64,000 bases of DNA from contig UQNE01000002.1 of assembly GCA_900542355.1 (NCBI GenBank), forward strand, positions 171,909-235,908, read 5' to 3'. Source of the DNA: an uncultured Bacteroidales bacterium (lineage in GTDB: Bacteria; Bacteroidota; Bacteroidia; Bacteroidales; Paludibacteraceae). Position 1 is the stretch's first letter. Each line of letters starts with the position of its first letter. Position numbers and translations under genes: made by a program. Positions 1 through 9,408 of the stretch are shown here, one piece after another. The notes beneath the pieces were generated by a model, which was not told the origin of the DNA, searched no databases, and worked only from the letters and a program-made list of their open reading frames with translations.

Positions 1-2
1 TG

Positions 3-2309
3 CAGCAATCCGACTATGTGCGCAACAACCTTAGTCTGAAAGCCAAGTTCAAACCATTTAAGAACTTTACCGTTGGTTTTACTGCCCGCTACACCAATAC
101 CGGTGTCCTCGGCGCAGGCTCTAACGCAATCAAAGATAATGGTACGGCTACCGAGTCGCGTCTGCGCAACTGTGTGGTTTATACACCTACAACGCTGTTG
201 AGTAAAGACTCGGGCGAAGGCGATGAGGACGAGACATTCGGTTCGCTCTATGACCCCCTGACCACGATTCGCGACAACTATAAGTACAAAACGGACAACA
301 AGTGGAATATGCAGGGCTATATGAGTTACAAATTTGCCAAATATTTCACTGCCCGCGTGGAGTTGGGCTATGAAAGTCGTGATATTCTGACAAACCGCTA
401 CTATGGTCCGACCACTTATTTTGCGCGCAATACCGGTCGCCCGGGCGTGGCAAGCGGTACGGCGCAAGTGCAAGTGGACAAAGAGAAAGAAACACGTCTG
501 CGCAACGCCAACACATTGGAGTGGAAACAAACTTTCAACAAATCGCACAATGTGAGCATTCTTGTGGGTGAAGAGACCATATTGCGCAAAGGCGAGACCA
601 ACACCCAACGCGGTTTTGGCTACAAGGGACAATACGATGTGCTTAACGGCGAGATATTCAACTATTTAGGTCAGGCATCGTATATGGAGATTAGCAACTA
701 TGTCAACCCGAAAGACAATCAGTTGTCGTTCTTCGCGCGTGCCAATTACGACTATCGCGGACGCTATTACCTGACTGCCACTTTCCGCGCAGACTGCTCC
801 ACCCGTTTCGAGAAAGAGAACCAATGGGGCTATTTCCCCTCTGTAGCAGCCGCATGGCGTATGTCGGATGAACCGTGGATGGAAGGCGCACAGGACTGGA
901 TGTCCAATTGGAAATGGCGTTTGAGTTATGGTATGGCAGGTAACAATAATGTCGACTTGGGCTACTTGCACCAAGATTTCCTGTCGCGGCAAATGACCTA
1001 TTTTGACCTCGGTAACGGCTCTACGAGCAATATCCTGGTGGTAGGCGGGTCGGACAAGATTGCCAGCAACCCGCACCTCAAGTGGGAGACAACCACCACT
1101 CGCGACTTTGGTTTCGACTATGGTTTCTTCCGCGACCGTCTGTCGGGTACGGTGGACCTCTATTGGAATACCACCAAAGACCTTATCATCCGTCAGATTC
1201 TCCCGGCACGCTACAACTATCAATATCAGAACATCGGTTCCACTCGCAATATGGGTATGGAATTCTCTATCAAAGGAGTTATTCTTGACAAACGCTCCAA
1301 GAGCCTGAGTTACAACTTGTCGGTAGATGCCAATATCGCATTCAATCGTACACGCGTAATGGACTTGGGTAATGTCAGTTCGCTTAGCGCACAGACCAGT
1401 TGCTTCGGTTCGTCAGAATACCTGACTTTGGCTGAGTTCCTCGTTGAGGTAGGTCAGCCGGTAGGCAACGTAGTGGGCTATCAGACAGACGGTTACTACA
1501 CAGCAGCCGACTTCGTAAGTTATATCCCCGGCACCAACACATGGGGACTGGCAGACGGCGTGGCTAACTATGGCGACGGGTTCCTGAGTAACCAACCTGT
1601 TCCGGGTGCTGTCAAATTCAAAGACCAAAACGGTGACGGTGTCATCGATGAGAAAGACAAGGTCGTTCTCGGCAATACCGTTCCTACGCACACGGGTGGT
1701 TTCAATATCAATTTCAACATAGGTGGCGACAAATGGGGGCGTTTCGACTTGGCGGCTAATTTCACATTCTCGTTTGGCAACAAGATTCTGAACCTCAGCA
1801 ATATGGAGTACACCACTATAACAGAGAAGACCAAGATGCGTAACCTGGTATCGTCGATGGCATACAACAACCGTTATTCGCTCTTCTCACAAGAAGGACA
1901 ATATATGCCGGAAGTACTGGCTACATCGGGCTTCGTATTTGGCGATGCGTACACTGAGATGGCAACGCAACTCGACCAAATGAATAGTGAGAAAGGGGCA
2001 ACCACCTATTCGCCGATTATGTCGCACTATGTGGTAACCGACCAACATCTGGAGGATGGTTCGTTCTTGCGTCTCAACCAACTCACATTGGGCTATTCGT
2101 TGCCCAAAGACTGGATGACCAAGTCGAAGGTAATCAACAACATACGTGTTTATGTACAGGGTACCAACCTCTTCTGCGCCACCAAATACAGCGGATTGGA
2201 CCCCGAAGTGGACACCCGTTCTTCCAAGAATCCGCTTACTCCGGGTGTCGATTTCTCGGCATATCCCAAGAGCCGCGGTATCAACGTAGGTATGAACATT
2301 CAATTCTAA
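3..2309 (+). CDS. SusC/RagA-family TonB-dependent outer-membrane transporter, C-terminal part
   Basis: The reading frame is open from the first bases of the window, so the N-terminal signal peptide, carboxypeptidase-like domain and most of the plug lie upstream; about 768 residues of barrel remain. The sequence is typical of the SusC barrel: alternating aromatic strands, a late calcium-loop-like stretch (DQNGDGVIDEKD), and an end of the type TPGVDFSAYPKSRG followed by a short final strand ending in F. SusC proteins import oligosaccharides across the outer membrane in a TonB-driven complex with the SusD lipoprotein encoded 31 bp downstream. The following pectate lyase and polygalacturonase suggest galacturonan oligosaccharides as cargo. 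A GTG at position 18 is only an internal valine codon. Confidence 0.95.
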   Translation, partial: QQSDYVRNNLSLKAKFKPFKNFTVGFTARYTNTGVLGAGSNAIKDNGTATESRLRNCVVYTPTTLLSKDSGEGDEDETFGSLYDPLTTIRDNYKYKTDNKWNMQGYMSYKFAKYFTARVELGYESRDILTNRYYGPTTYFARNTGRPGVASGTAQVQVDKEKETRLRNANTLEWKQTFNKSHNVSILVGEETILRKGETNTQRGFGYKGQYDVLNGEIFNYLGQASYMEISNYVNPKDNQLSFFARANYDYRGRYYLTATFRADCSTRFEKENQWGYFPSVAAAWRMSDEPWMEGAQDWMSNWKWRLSYGMAGNNNVDLGYLHQDFLSRQMTYFDLGNGSTSNILVVGGSDKIASNPHLKWETTTTRDFGFDYGFFRDRLSGTVDLYWNTTKDLIIRQILPARYNYQYQNIGSTRNMGMEFSIKGVILDKRSKSLSYNLSVDANIAFNRTRVMDLGNVSSLSAQTSCFGSSEYLTLAEFLVEVGQPVGNVVGYQTDGYYTAADFVSYIPGTNTWGLADGVANYGDGFLSNQPVPGAVKFKDQNGDGVIDEKDKVVLGNTVPTHTGGFNINFNIGGDKWGRFDLAANFTFSFGNKILNLSNMEYTTITEKTKMRNLVSSMAYNNRYSLFSQEGQYMPEVLATSGFVFGDAYTEMATQLDQMNSEKGATTYSPIMSHYVVTDQHLEDGSFLRLNQLTLGYSLPKDWMTKSKVINNIRVYVQGTNLFCATKYSGLDPEVDTRSSKNPLTPGVDFSAYPKSRGINVGMNIQF

Positions 2310-2340
2310 TGTCTTAACACATTATATATATAATAAGAAT

Positions 2341-4305
2341 ATGAAAGCAACAAAATATATAATCTATAGCGTTCTGGCACTGGCGTTGGTAGGTTGCGAG
2401 AAAGATTTCTTTGATACCGAATCGCCATCAGCAATGGATGTGTCTGTCTTCAAATCTACCGAGATGACTGCGCAGGCGGTAGGTGCTATCTACGACACTT
2501 TCGGCGAGGACAAATCGTTCCGAAACCGTCTGTGTGGAGGCTATGTCGCTATCAATACCGACATCGAACACAGCAGCAAATCCGAGGACAAGGATTGGGC
2601 AGCCTATTGCACAAGCAAAGGTACCGGCGACCTCTCCACCTCGAATGGTAAGGACCCGTGGGCATACCTCAACTCGGCTATTGAGCGTTGCAACGTAGTG
2701 GCAGAGGGTATTCGTACCTACTCCGATACCACCGATGCTACATTCCGCTATCTGCTCGGCGAGACGCTCACCCTGCGTGCGTTCTGCTATCTGGAGATGA
2801 TTAAATTGTGGGGTGATGTCCCTGCTTGCTTCAAACCCTTTGATGGCAAGGATATCAACGACCTCTATGTGGACAAAACCGACCGCAATGTCATCTATGA
2901 GCAACTGCGTCTCGACCTCAAAGAGGCGGCTGAACTGATGCCATGGTCGGAGGCTTGCCCCGGTACGGCGGCTAACTACACCGGGCGTCCGAGCAAAGCA
3001 TTGGCCTACGGATTGTTGGCACGTATGGATATGATGTATGCCGGTTTGGCAATGCGCCCGAATACGTTCACCAAGGGTGGCACAAAAGATTGCTCCGTGC
3101 AATACAATGTGAAAGATGCCGACAAACGCAAAGAACTCTACCAAGAGGCGGTTTGGGCATGTGCGCAGGTCATCAAAAAAGAGGATAACAAACTGGTAAC
3201 CAAGGAGAACGGAGGATTTGAGAAAGTATGGCGCGACCTTTGTGCCGACAAAACCAACTACACCGAGTCGGAGTTTATCTGGGCTTTGCCTTTCCTCAAT
3301 GGCGCACGTGGTCAAGTGCTTGCGCTCACGGGTCTGAAGATGTCGGAGCGTGTTCCCGGACACCTCATCAATACCAGGTCGTATGGCGATGGCAACAAAG
3401 AGAACACCAAGACCCAATCTATGATTGAGATTGTGCCTACATTCTATTTCCAATACGACAAAGCAGACCTGCGCCGCGATGTAACTATCTGCCCCTTTGC
3501 ATGGGACTACGACAACGGTTCGGGCGTGAGCAGCGATGCCGGAGCATGCTTCCGCGAAACGCCTGCCAATGAGAAAAAACTCTATCAGAAGTTGGCTGAC
3601 GCATCGTCTATGCACCTCGGCAAAATGCGTGTGGAGTGGATGGTGCGCACCTATTCAAGCAACGAAGACTGTGTAGATATGCCGGTTCTCCGCTATGCCG
3701 ATATCCTGCTGATGTTCGCCGAGGCGGCCATCGGTTCCAAAGAGGGCAATGCGCCGTCCGACCTCTACGGTCTGAGTGCGCAAGAGCAATTCGACAAGAT
3801 TCGCACCCGCGCAGGTCTGACATCGAAACCGCTTACTTTCGAGGCTATCGTGGACGAGCGTGCATTTGAGTTCTGCGGCGAGAACATCCGCAAATACGAC
3901 CTCATGCGTTGGGGACTACTCAAAGAATCATTGGAAAATACAATGAGCGATTTGGCTGATTTGCGGGCAGGTACAGGCAAGTATGCAGGTCGTTGCGACT
4001 CGATTTATTTCACCTACAAGAAAGACAACTCCTTTGCTCAATCGGGCGATGCATATGTATTCGACAAGTTTGTCGGATTGAATTTAGGCGACAGCCGTCC
4101 CGCTGATTTCGACAAGGCAAACGGTTGGGTGGCAAAGGCCTTTTATGTAAAGGCTTCCGACGACGCCACAACCGAGTATCTGGCTCCTGATAAATACTAT
4201 CTCTACAAGGAAGGCACCAACATTGATATGCACCAATACTGGCCTATCTTCGATGTAAATATCAGTGCTTCCAATGGTACGCTTTGGAATGACTACGAGT
4301 ATTAA
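2341..4305 (+). CDS. SusD/RagB-family nutrient-binding lipoprotein
   Basis: A 654-residue protein with an N-terminal lipoprotein signal peptide (lipobox LALVGC, cysteine near residue 19) followed by the usual acidic, flexible start. The middle contains SusD helices such as RAFCYLEMIKLWGDVP, and the C-terminal third has the family motif VLRYADILLMFAEAA followed by the IVDERAFEFCGEN segment. SusD binds glycan at the cell surface and acts as the lid of the SusC transporter encoded immediately upstream. It is somewhat longer than many SusD proteins (commonly 500-600 residues). Its last 17 bases overlap the preferred start of the pectate lyase gene, which argues for one operon and translational coupling. 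Confidence 0.95.
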   Translation: MKATKYIIYSVLALALVGCEKDFFDTESPSAMDVSVFKSTEMTAQAVGAIYDTFGEDKSFRNRLCGGYVAINTDIEHSSKSEDKDWAAYCTSKGTGDLSTSNGKDPWAYLNSAIERCNVVAEGIRTYSDTTDATFRYLLGETLTLRAFCYLEMIKLWGDVPACFKPFDGKDINDLYVDKTDRNVIYEQLRLDLKEAAELMPWSEACPGTAANYTGRPSKALAYGLLARMDMMYAGLAMRPNTFTKGGTKDCSVQYNVKDADKRKELYQEAVWACAQVIKKEDNKLVTKENGGFEKVWRDLCADKTNYTESEFIWALPFLNGARGQVLALTGLKMSERVPGHLINTRSYGDGNKENTKTQSMIEIVPTFYFQYDKADLRRDVTICPFAWDYDNGSGVSSDAGACFRETPANEKKLYQKLADASSMHLGKMRVEWMVRTYSSNEDCVDMPVLRYADILLMFAEAAIGSKEGNAPSDLYGLSAQEQFDKIRTRAGLTSKPLTFEAIVDERAFEFCGENIRKYDLMRWGLLKESLENTMSDLADLRAGTGKYAGRCDSIYFTYKKDNSFAQSGDAYVFDKFVGLNLGDSRPADFDKANGWVAKAFYVKASDDATTEYLAPDKYYLYKEGTNIDMHQYWPIFDVNISASNGTLWNDYEY

Positions 4306-5704
4306 AAATATATATTTATGTGTGCTTTTCGCTCTTTTCTGCACGGCGTGCGGAGGGGGCGAAGAGCCTGTTATTACACCTGACCAAACGCTCGCTTTCC
4401 CGGGAGCAGAGGGGGGAGGCAAGTATGCCACCGGCGGGCGTGGAGGGGTAGTCCTCCATGTAACCAGCCTCTCCGATGACCCCAACGACGCAGGCTCGTT
4501 GCGTCATGCCGTCAATCTCGCGGGCACACGCACGGTGGTTTTCGATGTGTCGGGGACGATTCATCTCAAGAGCCAACTCAATATCGCCAACGGAGCACTC
4601 ACCATTGCGGGACAGACTGCTCCGGGGGAGGGTATCTGCATAGCAGGCTATCCGGTGGAAATCAAATGTAGCAATGTGATTGTGCGCTTTGTCCGTTTTC
4701 GTATGGGAGACGAGAATAAGGTAGAGGGCGATGCGCTCACTATCCGCGGGCGCAAAAACATCATCATCGACCATTGCTCTTTCTCGTGGAGTACCGACGA
4801 GTGTGTCAGTTGCTACGGAAATACCGATTTTACGCTCCAGTACTGTTTTATCACCGAGTCGCTCCGCAAATCGGTGCATGTAAAGGGCAACCACGGATAT
4901 GGCGGGATATGGGGCGGTACGAATGCTTCGTTCCACCACAACCTGTTGGCACACCACGACTCCCGCAACCCGCGTTTCGACCATTCGTATGTGGATAACA
5001 AGTGCTTCGGACCGCTCGATTACGTCAATAATGTGGTGTACAACTGGGGAGGGAACTCCTCCTATGGAGGCGAAGGTATCGACCAACCACGCCAAATTAA
5101 TATGGTGAACAACTACTACAAACCAGGTCCTGCCACATCTAAGAAAACCAGACTGCTGGACCCGACTGTCTCCTGTCCTTCTTGCGAAAAGAAAGGCACG
5201 CTTATTCCGGGCAAGTTCTATCTCAGCGGGAACTATATGGTTGGTTCTGAGCAGGTTACAAAAGACAATTGGCTGGGTTCTACCGTCAAGTCAGACAGAG
5301 TCAAAGCCCTTACACGCTGGACGACCGGACTGACAACCCTCACCGCCGAACAGACAGCCGAAGAGGCTTTCGAGACGGTTCTGTCTAAGGCAGGTTGTTC
5401 CCTCCGCCGCGATGCTATCGACACACGTATCGCCAACGAAGTGCGCACCGGCACTGCCTCGTGCAAAGGCTCCAATGGCTCTACAGGCGGGCTGATTGAT
5501 ACTCCCGCTGATGCCGGCGGATACATCGAATATGTTTCTACCGAGGCACCTAAAGACACCGACCGCGACGGGATACCCGATGAATGGGAGGTGGCTCACG
5601 GTTTGAGTCCCAATCTCGCATCCGATGGCAAGGCCACTACGTTCCTCCCGCCTTACACCAATCTGGAGGTGTATCTCAATAGTTTGGTACAAGGTTTGTA
5701 TTAG
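4289..5704 (+). CDS. Pectate lyase, polysaccharide lyase family 1 type, lipoprotein
   Basis: About 471 residues from the ATG at 4289, chosen because it begins directly before a lipoprotein signal (LFALFCTAC); an ATG at 4274 and a GTG at 4265 lie further into susD. The mature protein opens with AFPGAEGGGKYATGGRGG and VVLHVTSL, the classic start of PL1 right-handed beta-helix lyases. It continues with beta-helix rungs including IDHCSFSWSTDE, where the acidic pair is expected to bind calcium. Near the C-terminus is a calcium-loop-like segment DTDRDGIPDEWE seen in many Bacteroidota lyases. It probably cleaves homogalacturonan by beta-elimination at the cell surface, supplying the SusCD pair encoded upstream. 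Confidence 0.9.
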   Translation: MTTSIKNIYLCVLFALFCTACGGGEEPVITPDQTLAFPGAEGGGKYATGGRGGVVLHVTSLSDDPNDAGSLRHAVNLAGTRTVVFDVSGTIHLKSQLNIANGALTIAGQTAPGEGICIAGYPVEIKCSNVIVRFVRFRMGDENKVEGDALTIRGRKNIIIDHCSFSWSTDECVSCYGNTDFTLQYCFITESLRKSVHVKGNHGYGGIWGGTNASFHHNLLAHHDSRNPRFDHSYVDNKCFGPLDYVNNVVYNWGGNSSYGGEGIDQPRQINMVNNYYKPGPATSKKTRLLDPTVSCPSCEKKGTLIPGKFYLSGNYMVGSEQVTKDNWLGSTVKSDRVKALTRWTTGLTTLTAEQTAEEAFETVLSKAGCSLRRDAIDTRIANEVRTGTASCKGSNGSTGGLIDTPADAGGYIEYVSTEAPKDTDRDGIPDEWEVAHGLSPNLASDGKATTFLPPYTNLEVYLNSLVQGLY

Positions 5705-5808
5705 TTTTCATAACCGACTCTCGCTGCCGCCGTCGGGAAAAGGATACGGAGAAAGGTAGGGTAGGGGAGAAGGACATCAACCAATATACACAACCAACAT
5801 TCACAAGC

Positions 5809-5834
5809 AACTAACATACACAACTAACATACAC
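5809..5834 (+). repeat. Two tandem 13-bp units in the GH28 leader
   Basis: AACTAACATACAC occurs twice head to tail inside an AC-rich leader (about 5775-5880) before the GH28 gene. No Shine-Dalgarno sequence is visible. Similar AC-rich leaders precede other secreted-protein genes here, for example 60749-60828. It probably reflects an unstructured leader rather than a binding site. Confidence 0.5.
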
Positions 5835-5882
5835 AACCGATAAACGGATTAACAAAAACACACTAATCAACCATACAATACA

Positions 5883-7394
5883 ATGAAACGATTCTTCTTT
5901 ACATTCGCCATAGCGTTAGCGGGGCTGACAATGCTCCGTGCGCAGTCGCCGTATGCACACTACTACGAGAATCTCCCCGTGGAGATGCAGCAAGTGCAAC
6001 CGCTCGGATTTCGTGATATTGCTATCAATATCGCCAATATGGGTGCGGTGGCAGATGGTAAGACCAACAATGGCGAACTCATCAATAAAATCATCAAGAA
6101 ACTCTCCAAGCAGGGTGGCGGTACGGTGATTATCCCAGCCGGCACTTGGCTCACCGGTCCTATCCGTATGCAGAGCAATATCAACTTGCACTTAGAGGAG
6201 GGCGCAACACTGCTTTTCTCGACCGACAAAGAGTTGTATGTCCAAAAATCGGACTCGCTGCGCGACGGCTCTAAGAAATGCAACGCCTGCGTGTATGGCT
6301 CTAAGTTGGAGAATGTAGCCATTACGGGCAATGGTACGCTCGACGGTCAGGGACTCTATTGGCGACCAATCAAAGAGAAAAAAGTCAAAAAGTCGGCTGA
6401 GGATGCACATATCTGGGAAGAGGTGTTGGCTATGGGCGGTACGCTCCGTCCCGACGATAAGACCCACTCGATTTGGTATCCCTACAACCTCAATAAGGAA
6501 CTCGGTATCCCCAATATCGCTTCCGACCCGATTACCCAAGAGAAGATGCGCCCGCATTTGGTGAATATCACCGACTCGAAGAATGTGCTTATCCAAGGCG
6601 TTACGCTGCTCAACTCGCCTAAGTTCCACCTCGTGCCGACGCGGGTGCAGAACTTGATTATCGACGGTATCACTATCCGTTGCCCGTGGTGGGCGCAAAA
6701 CGGGGATGCGATGGACCCCGGAAACATTCAGACGGGACTGATTGTTAACTGCAATATCTCGTGCGGTGATGACGGTATCTGTATGAAAGGCGGTGTCGGT
6801 CAGAAAGGTGTGGACGCAGGTCCGCAGTCCGACATCTTGATAATGAACGATACGGTCTATCGTGCGCATGGCGGTTTTGTCATCGGTTCGGAGTTCTCGG
6901 GCGGTATGCAACGCATCGTGGTGCGCAACTGCTTGTTCGACGGTACGGATATAGGTTTCCGTTTCAAGTCTGCCCCCGGGCGTGGCGGATGGTGCAAAGA
7001 CATCTATTGTGTGGACAATGTAGTGCGCAATATCCGCGAGGATGTCATACTTATCAGTTCGGGCTATGCCGACCGTGGTGCAGGCGTAAGTGCTACTGAC
7101 AAGGACAAGAAAGACGCTTTCTTCCCCGATTGGTCGAATATCACTTTCCGCAATATATCGGGCGCAGTGGCAGAGAATGTGGTGAATGTAGAGGGCTTGA
7201 AGGGTATGCCCGTACACGACATCACCTTCGAGGGCATTACTATCTATGGCGTAACCGACACGGGTGTGAAGATGAAGTATGCCGAGAATATAACCTTCGA
7301 GAACTGCACTTTCCGCACACGCAAAGGCTATGAGTTCGACCTCGATGATGTCAAGAATATCCGTTTCAACGGCAAAGACCCGCTGAACGAATAG
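5883..7394 (+). CDS. Glycoside hydrolase family 28, polygalacturonase
   Basis: A 503-residue protein with a cleavable signal peptide ending near LRAQ (residues 1-21), so periplasmic or secreted. The N-terminal segment FRDIAINIANMGAVADGKTNN and the GGGTVIIPAGTWLTGPI stretch are typical of bacterial GH28. The catalytic set is visible: N-G-D at 273-275, the paired aspartates of GDDG at 296-297, A-H-G at 328-330 and R-F-K at 360-362, matching the family's NxD, DD, HG and RxK motifs. It hydrolyses alpha-1,4-galacturonan. It lies 178 bp after the pectate lyase, in the same orientation and probably the same regulon. Confidence 0.93.
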   Translation: MKRFFFTFAIALAGLTMLRAQSPYAHYYENLPVEMQQVQPLGFRDIAINIANMGAVADGKTNNGELINKIIKKLSKQGGGTVIIPAGTWLTGPIRMQSNINLHLEEGATLLFSTDKELYVQKSDSLRDGSKKCNACVYGSKLENVAITGNGTLDGQGLYWRPIKEKKVKKSAEDAHIWEEVLAMGGTLRPDDKTHSIWYPYNLNKELGIPNIASDPITQEKMRPHLVNITDSKNVLIQGVTLLNSPKFHLVPTRVQNLIIDGITIRCPWWAQNGDAMDPGNIQTGLIVNCNISCGDDGICMKGGVGQKGVDAGPQSDILIMNDTVYRAHGGFVIGSEFSGGMQRIVVRNCLFDGTDIGFRFKSAPGRGGWCKDIYCVDNVVRNIREDVILISSGYADRGAGVSATDKDKKDAFFPDWSNITFRNISGAVAENVVNVEGLKGMPVHDITFEGITIYGVTDTGVKMKYAENITFENCTFRTRKGYEFDLDDVKNIRFNGKDPLNE

Positions 7395-7431
7395 GGGACA
7401 CTAAAAAATACACACTTTGTGTCAAATTATC

Positions 7432-7463
7432 TTTGCTTATGTGAGATATTTACACTACTTTTG
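7432..7463 (+). promoter_or_regulatory. Bacteroidota-type promoter before the 7584 gene
   Basis: TTTG at 7432-7435 and TACTTTTG at 7456-7463 are separated by 20 bp, a full match to the -33/-7 consensus TTTG-N19-21-TAnnTTTG. Transcription would start near 7470, giving a leader of about 115 nt. Confidence 0.8.
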
Positions 7464-7583
7464 CAGCGTCGTTTGAATGGTGGGGAGATACCGACCGTGG
7501 GGGAGGGAGATGCTTGTTATTAAAATGGCGCAACACCAAGAGAATAATTAACTACATAAACTAAACAATAAAAACAAAACATT

Positions 7584-8300
7584 ATGAAGAAATTCTTCTT
7601 TTTCGCCGCTGCCCTCGTTGCAGCAGCAACCATCAACGCACAAACCTACGATTTGACTGCGATGGATATCGCCGAGAGTGATATTACCGTTACCAACGGA
7701 ACTATTACGAAAAATGACGCTAAAGCCTATTTTGAAGTAAAGAACACAGCAGGCGAAACCGTAGAAATGAGCATTAAGCAGTTGCCTAATGTTAAGTTTT
7801 CGTACAAAAACAGTGCTGTAAAAACCGCTTTCAAAGTATATTACAATGCAGAAGGCAAAAGCGGCAATGGCAAAATCCAAATGGATGGTAACCAACGTGA
7901 TGTAACTATCAATAATCTATCAATAGGTACTATTGTTACATTGACAGTTTGCTCAAAGGGTGATACCGGAGCACAATTTGCTAAGAGCGAAAAGGGGGAT
8001 GCATTTATCGGATGTGCTGCTGTTGATCCCAGTGCAGTGGGTATAGGAACGGCTCTCCCCGGAAAAACAGCAGAAGCAGGCAATACCTATGATATCAAGG
8101 TTCAAGCCGCTGCATCAACCATCACAATCCGTGAGACAGTAGGTGGTTATATCTTGAAATCGCTGACCATCGGTGGCGAAACCGCAATCGACAACACTGC
8201 TGTAGAGGCAAAGGCTACCAAATATATGGAGAATGGTGCTCTCGTTATCGTTAAGAACGGCGTTAAATACAACGCACTCGGTGCAGTAATCGCTGAGTAA
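7584..8300 (+). CDS. Small secreted protein with shared C-terminal tail, function unknown
   Basis: A 238-residue protein I cannot assign to a known family. Residues 1-20 form a signal peptide (FFFFAAALVAAATINAQ). The body is rich in Thr, Val, Ala and Lys, without aromatic catalytic motifs, and looks all-beta. Residues 211-238 form a tail with ENGALVIVKNG and YNALG that closely resembles the ends of the proteins at 57728, 58766 and 60829, although the bodies differ. It has its own promoter and a strong terminator, so it is a single-gene transcript next to the pectin locus. Export with tail-directed sorting is an inference. Confidence 0.8.
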   Translation: MKKFFFFAAALVAAATINAQTYDLTAMDIAESDITVTNGTITKNDAKAYFEVKNTAGETVEMSIKQLPNVKFSYKNSAVKTAFKVYYNAEGKSGNGKIQMDGNQRDVTINNLSIGTIVTLTVCSKGDTGAQFAKSEKGDAFIGCAAVDPSAVGIGTALPGKTAEAGNTYDIKVQAAASTITIRETVGGYILKSLTIGGETAIDNTAVEAKATKYMENGALVIVKNGVKYNALGAVIAE

Positions 8301-8346
8301 TTCCGGAAAGCAAGGTATTACAAGTTTTCTATTATATGTTGAGTGT

Positions 8347-8386
8347 GAACTCGCTTGGCCAATCCGCCAAGCGAGTTCCTTTTTTA
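8347..8386 (+). terminator. Rho-independent terminator after the 7584 gene
   Basis: A perfect 13-bp stem (8347-8359 with 8366-8378), a 6-nt loop, then CTTTTTTT. It ends the transcript of the small secreted protein. Confidence 0.93.
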
Positions 8387-8570
8387 GTATTGTTTCCTTT
8401 TTTATAGTGTCGAACTCCTTTTTCTAATATGAGGTTGGAATATACCTATATTGTATGGCTATGGTGTATGGTTTGTTGGGTGTAGAGGGTGCCGCTCGAT
8501 AGGGTAGGTTGATCACTTAGATAGAGATATGTGCGAAAAACTGACAAAATGCTATTGCTCGGTGGCGTGC

Positions 8571-8610
8571 TTAGGTTTCGATTAGGTCTCGACAAGGTTT
8601 CGACAAAAAC
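8571..8610 (-). repeat. Dispersed TCGAGACCTAA-type intergenic repeat, copy 1
   Basis: Read on the minus strand this is GTCGAAACCTTGTCGAGACC followed by TAATCGAAACCTAA. Related copies lie at 17228-17272, 41172-41216 and 62467-62511. Flanking sequence is partly shared with copy 3 (a TTTTTGT-AAAC segment followed by TTGAGCCG). Confidence 0.8.
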
Positions 8611-8763
8611 GGCTCAACAACCGTTTTACAAAAAGGTAGCAAAACGGGGCATACAATAGAAATGTGGAATGGGGTGCTATGGGGATTTATTCTCCGATTT
8701 TGCCATGTTGGTATAGCAAAATGCACAAAAATATGCTATAAAACATATTTTTCTTGCCGATTA

Positions 8764-8795
8764 TTTGGTAGTATCAGAAATATGTAGTACTTTTG
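8764..8795 (+). promoter_or_regulatory. Bacteroidota-type promoter with no following gene
   Basis: TTTG at 8764-8767 and TACTTTTG at 8788-8795 with a 20-bp spacer, a full consensus match. Only a short transcript ending at the hairpin at 8842-8872 would follow. Confidence 0.75.
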
Positions 8796-8801
8796 CACTG
8801 T

Positions 8802-8872
8802 GTTTTTCATGGTATTAGATTTAAGGTTAAGTAAAAAGATTGGGTTGTCGTGATGACAATCCTCTTTTTTTT
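8802..8872 (+). ncRNA. Candidate short RNA (promoter to terminator, about 70 nt)
   Basis: A consensus promoter is followed about 45 nt after the expected start by a GGGTTGTC/GACAATCC stem (8842-8849 with 8855-8862, one G-U pair) and a run of T. No start codon leads to an open frame. It could be a small RNA, or a leader left behind after loss of its gene. From memory, unverified, the ATGGTATTAGATTTAAGG segment resembles leaders of cold-shock genes in this order. Confidence 0.45.
8842..8872 (+). terminator. Terminator-like hairpin of the short transcript
   Basis: An 8-bp stem with a GTGAT loop, then a T-rich run (8865-8872). Part of the hairpin arm and T-run is repeated at 8916-8936 without its pairing arm. 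Confidence 0.6.
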
Positions 8873-9339
8873 ATATACCAACGACCTCATACGCAGAGTG
8901 AAGATAACCGGCAAGCGTGATGACAATCCCTTTTTTATATGCTAATGACTTTCTAAGCGAAAAACATTAGTAGCCCCCTACAATTATCCATTAGTTGCTT
9001 GTTTCTACATAAGTATTCATTCTCTATTGTCTCTTATTTTTCCCGTATCTTTTATTTTGTCCCAAATGGAGAGAGTGCGGCGGTTGCGACCTCCCCCATC
9101 CCCTCCAAAGAAGGGGCTTTTTGTTCCGAATAGAGAGAATGTAGAGAAGGCTGCTGCGCAGAGTTTTAGAATTGACACTCAAATAATTTGCTCAATAATG
9201 AATAAGCATTCTTGATTTTGATGCGGTTGTCCGGTCGAGGTGGCAGGTTGGAACGCGAATTGCTTTTTTGTATGGGGTAGTTTGTGGTGCGTCGGGGTGT
9301 ATTGGGGTATGGCGTTAAGATAGTGTAAAAATGGCACTT

Positions 9340-9366
9340 GGAAACTCTGAAAGTAAAAAAGTTTCC
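9340..9366 (+). promoter_or_regulatory. Inverted repeat upstream of the sigma-54 promoter
   Basis: GGAAACT (9340-9346) and AGTTTCC (9360-9366) form a palindrome with arm centres 20 bp apart. It lies 26 bp before the -24 element of the adjacent sigma-54-type promoter. It could be an enhancer for a sigma-54 activator or an operator for the TetR protein. Confidence 0.5.
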
Positions 9367-9392
9367 GTTTTTATAGCCCGATTATAGGATTA

Positions 9393-9408
9393 TGGCACGC
9401 TTATTGCA
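9393..9408 (+). promoter_or_regulatory. Sigma-54 (RpoN) promoter of the TetR-RND operon
   Basis: TGGCACGCTTATTGCA matches the consensus TGGCACG-N4-TTGCW completely, with GG (9394-9395) and GC (9406-9407) exactly 10 bp apart. It lies 78 bp before the TetR start. Confidence 0.75.

Noticed and set aside
2428..3615. 395-residue antisense open frame within the first susD
   Set aside because: It is a shadow of the susD gene, with no start context and no recognisable motif. The same applies to the antisense frames at 59489-60688 and 62549-63715.
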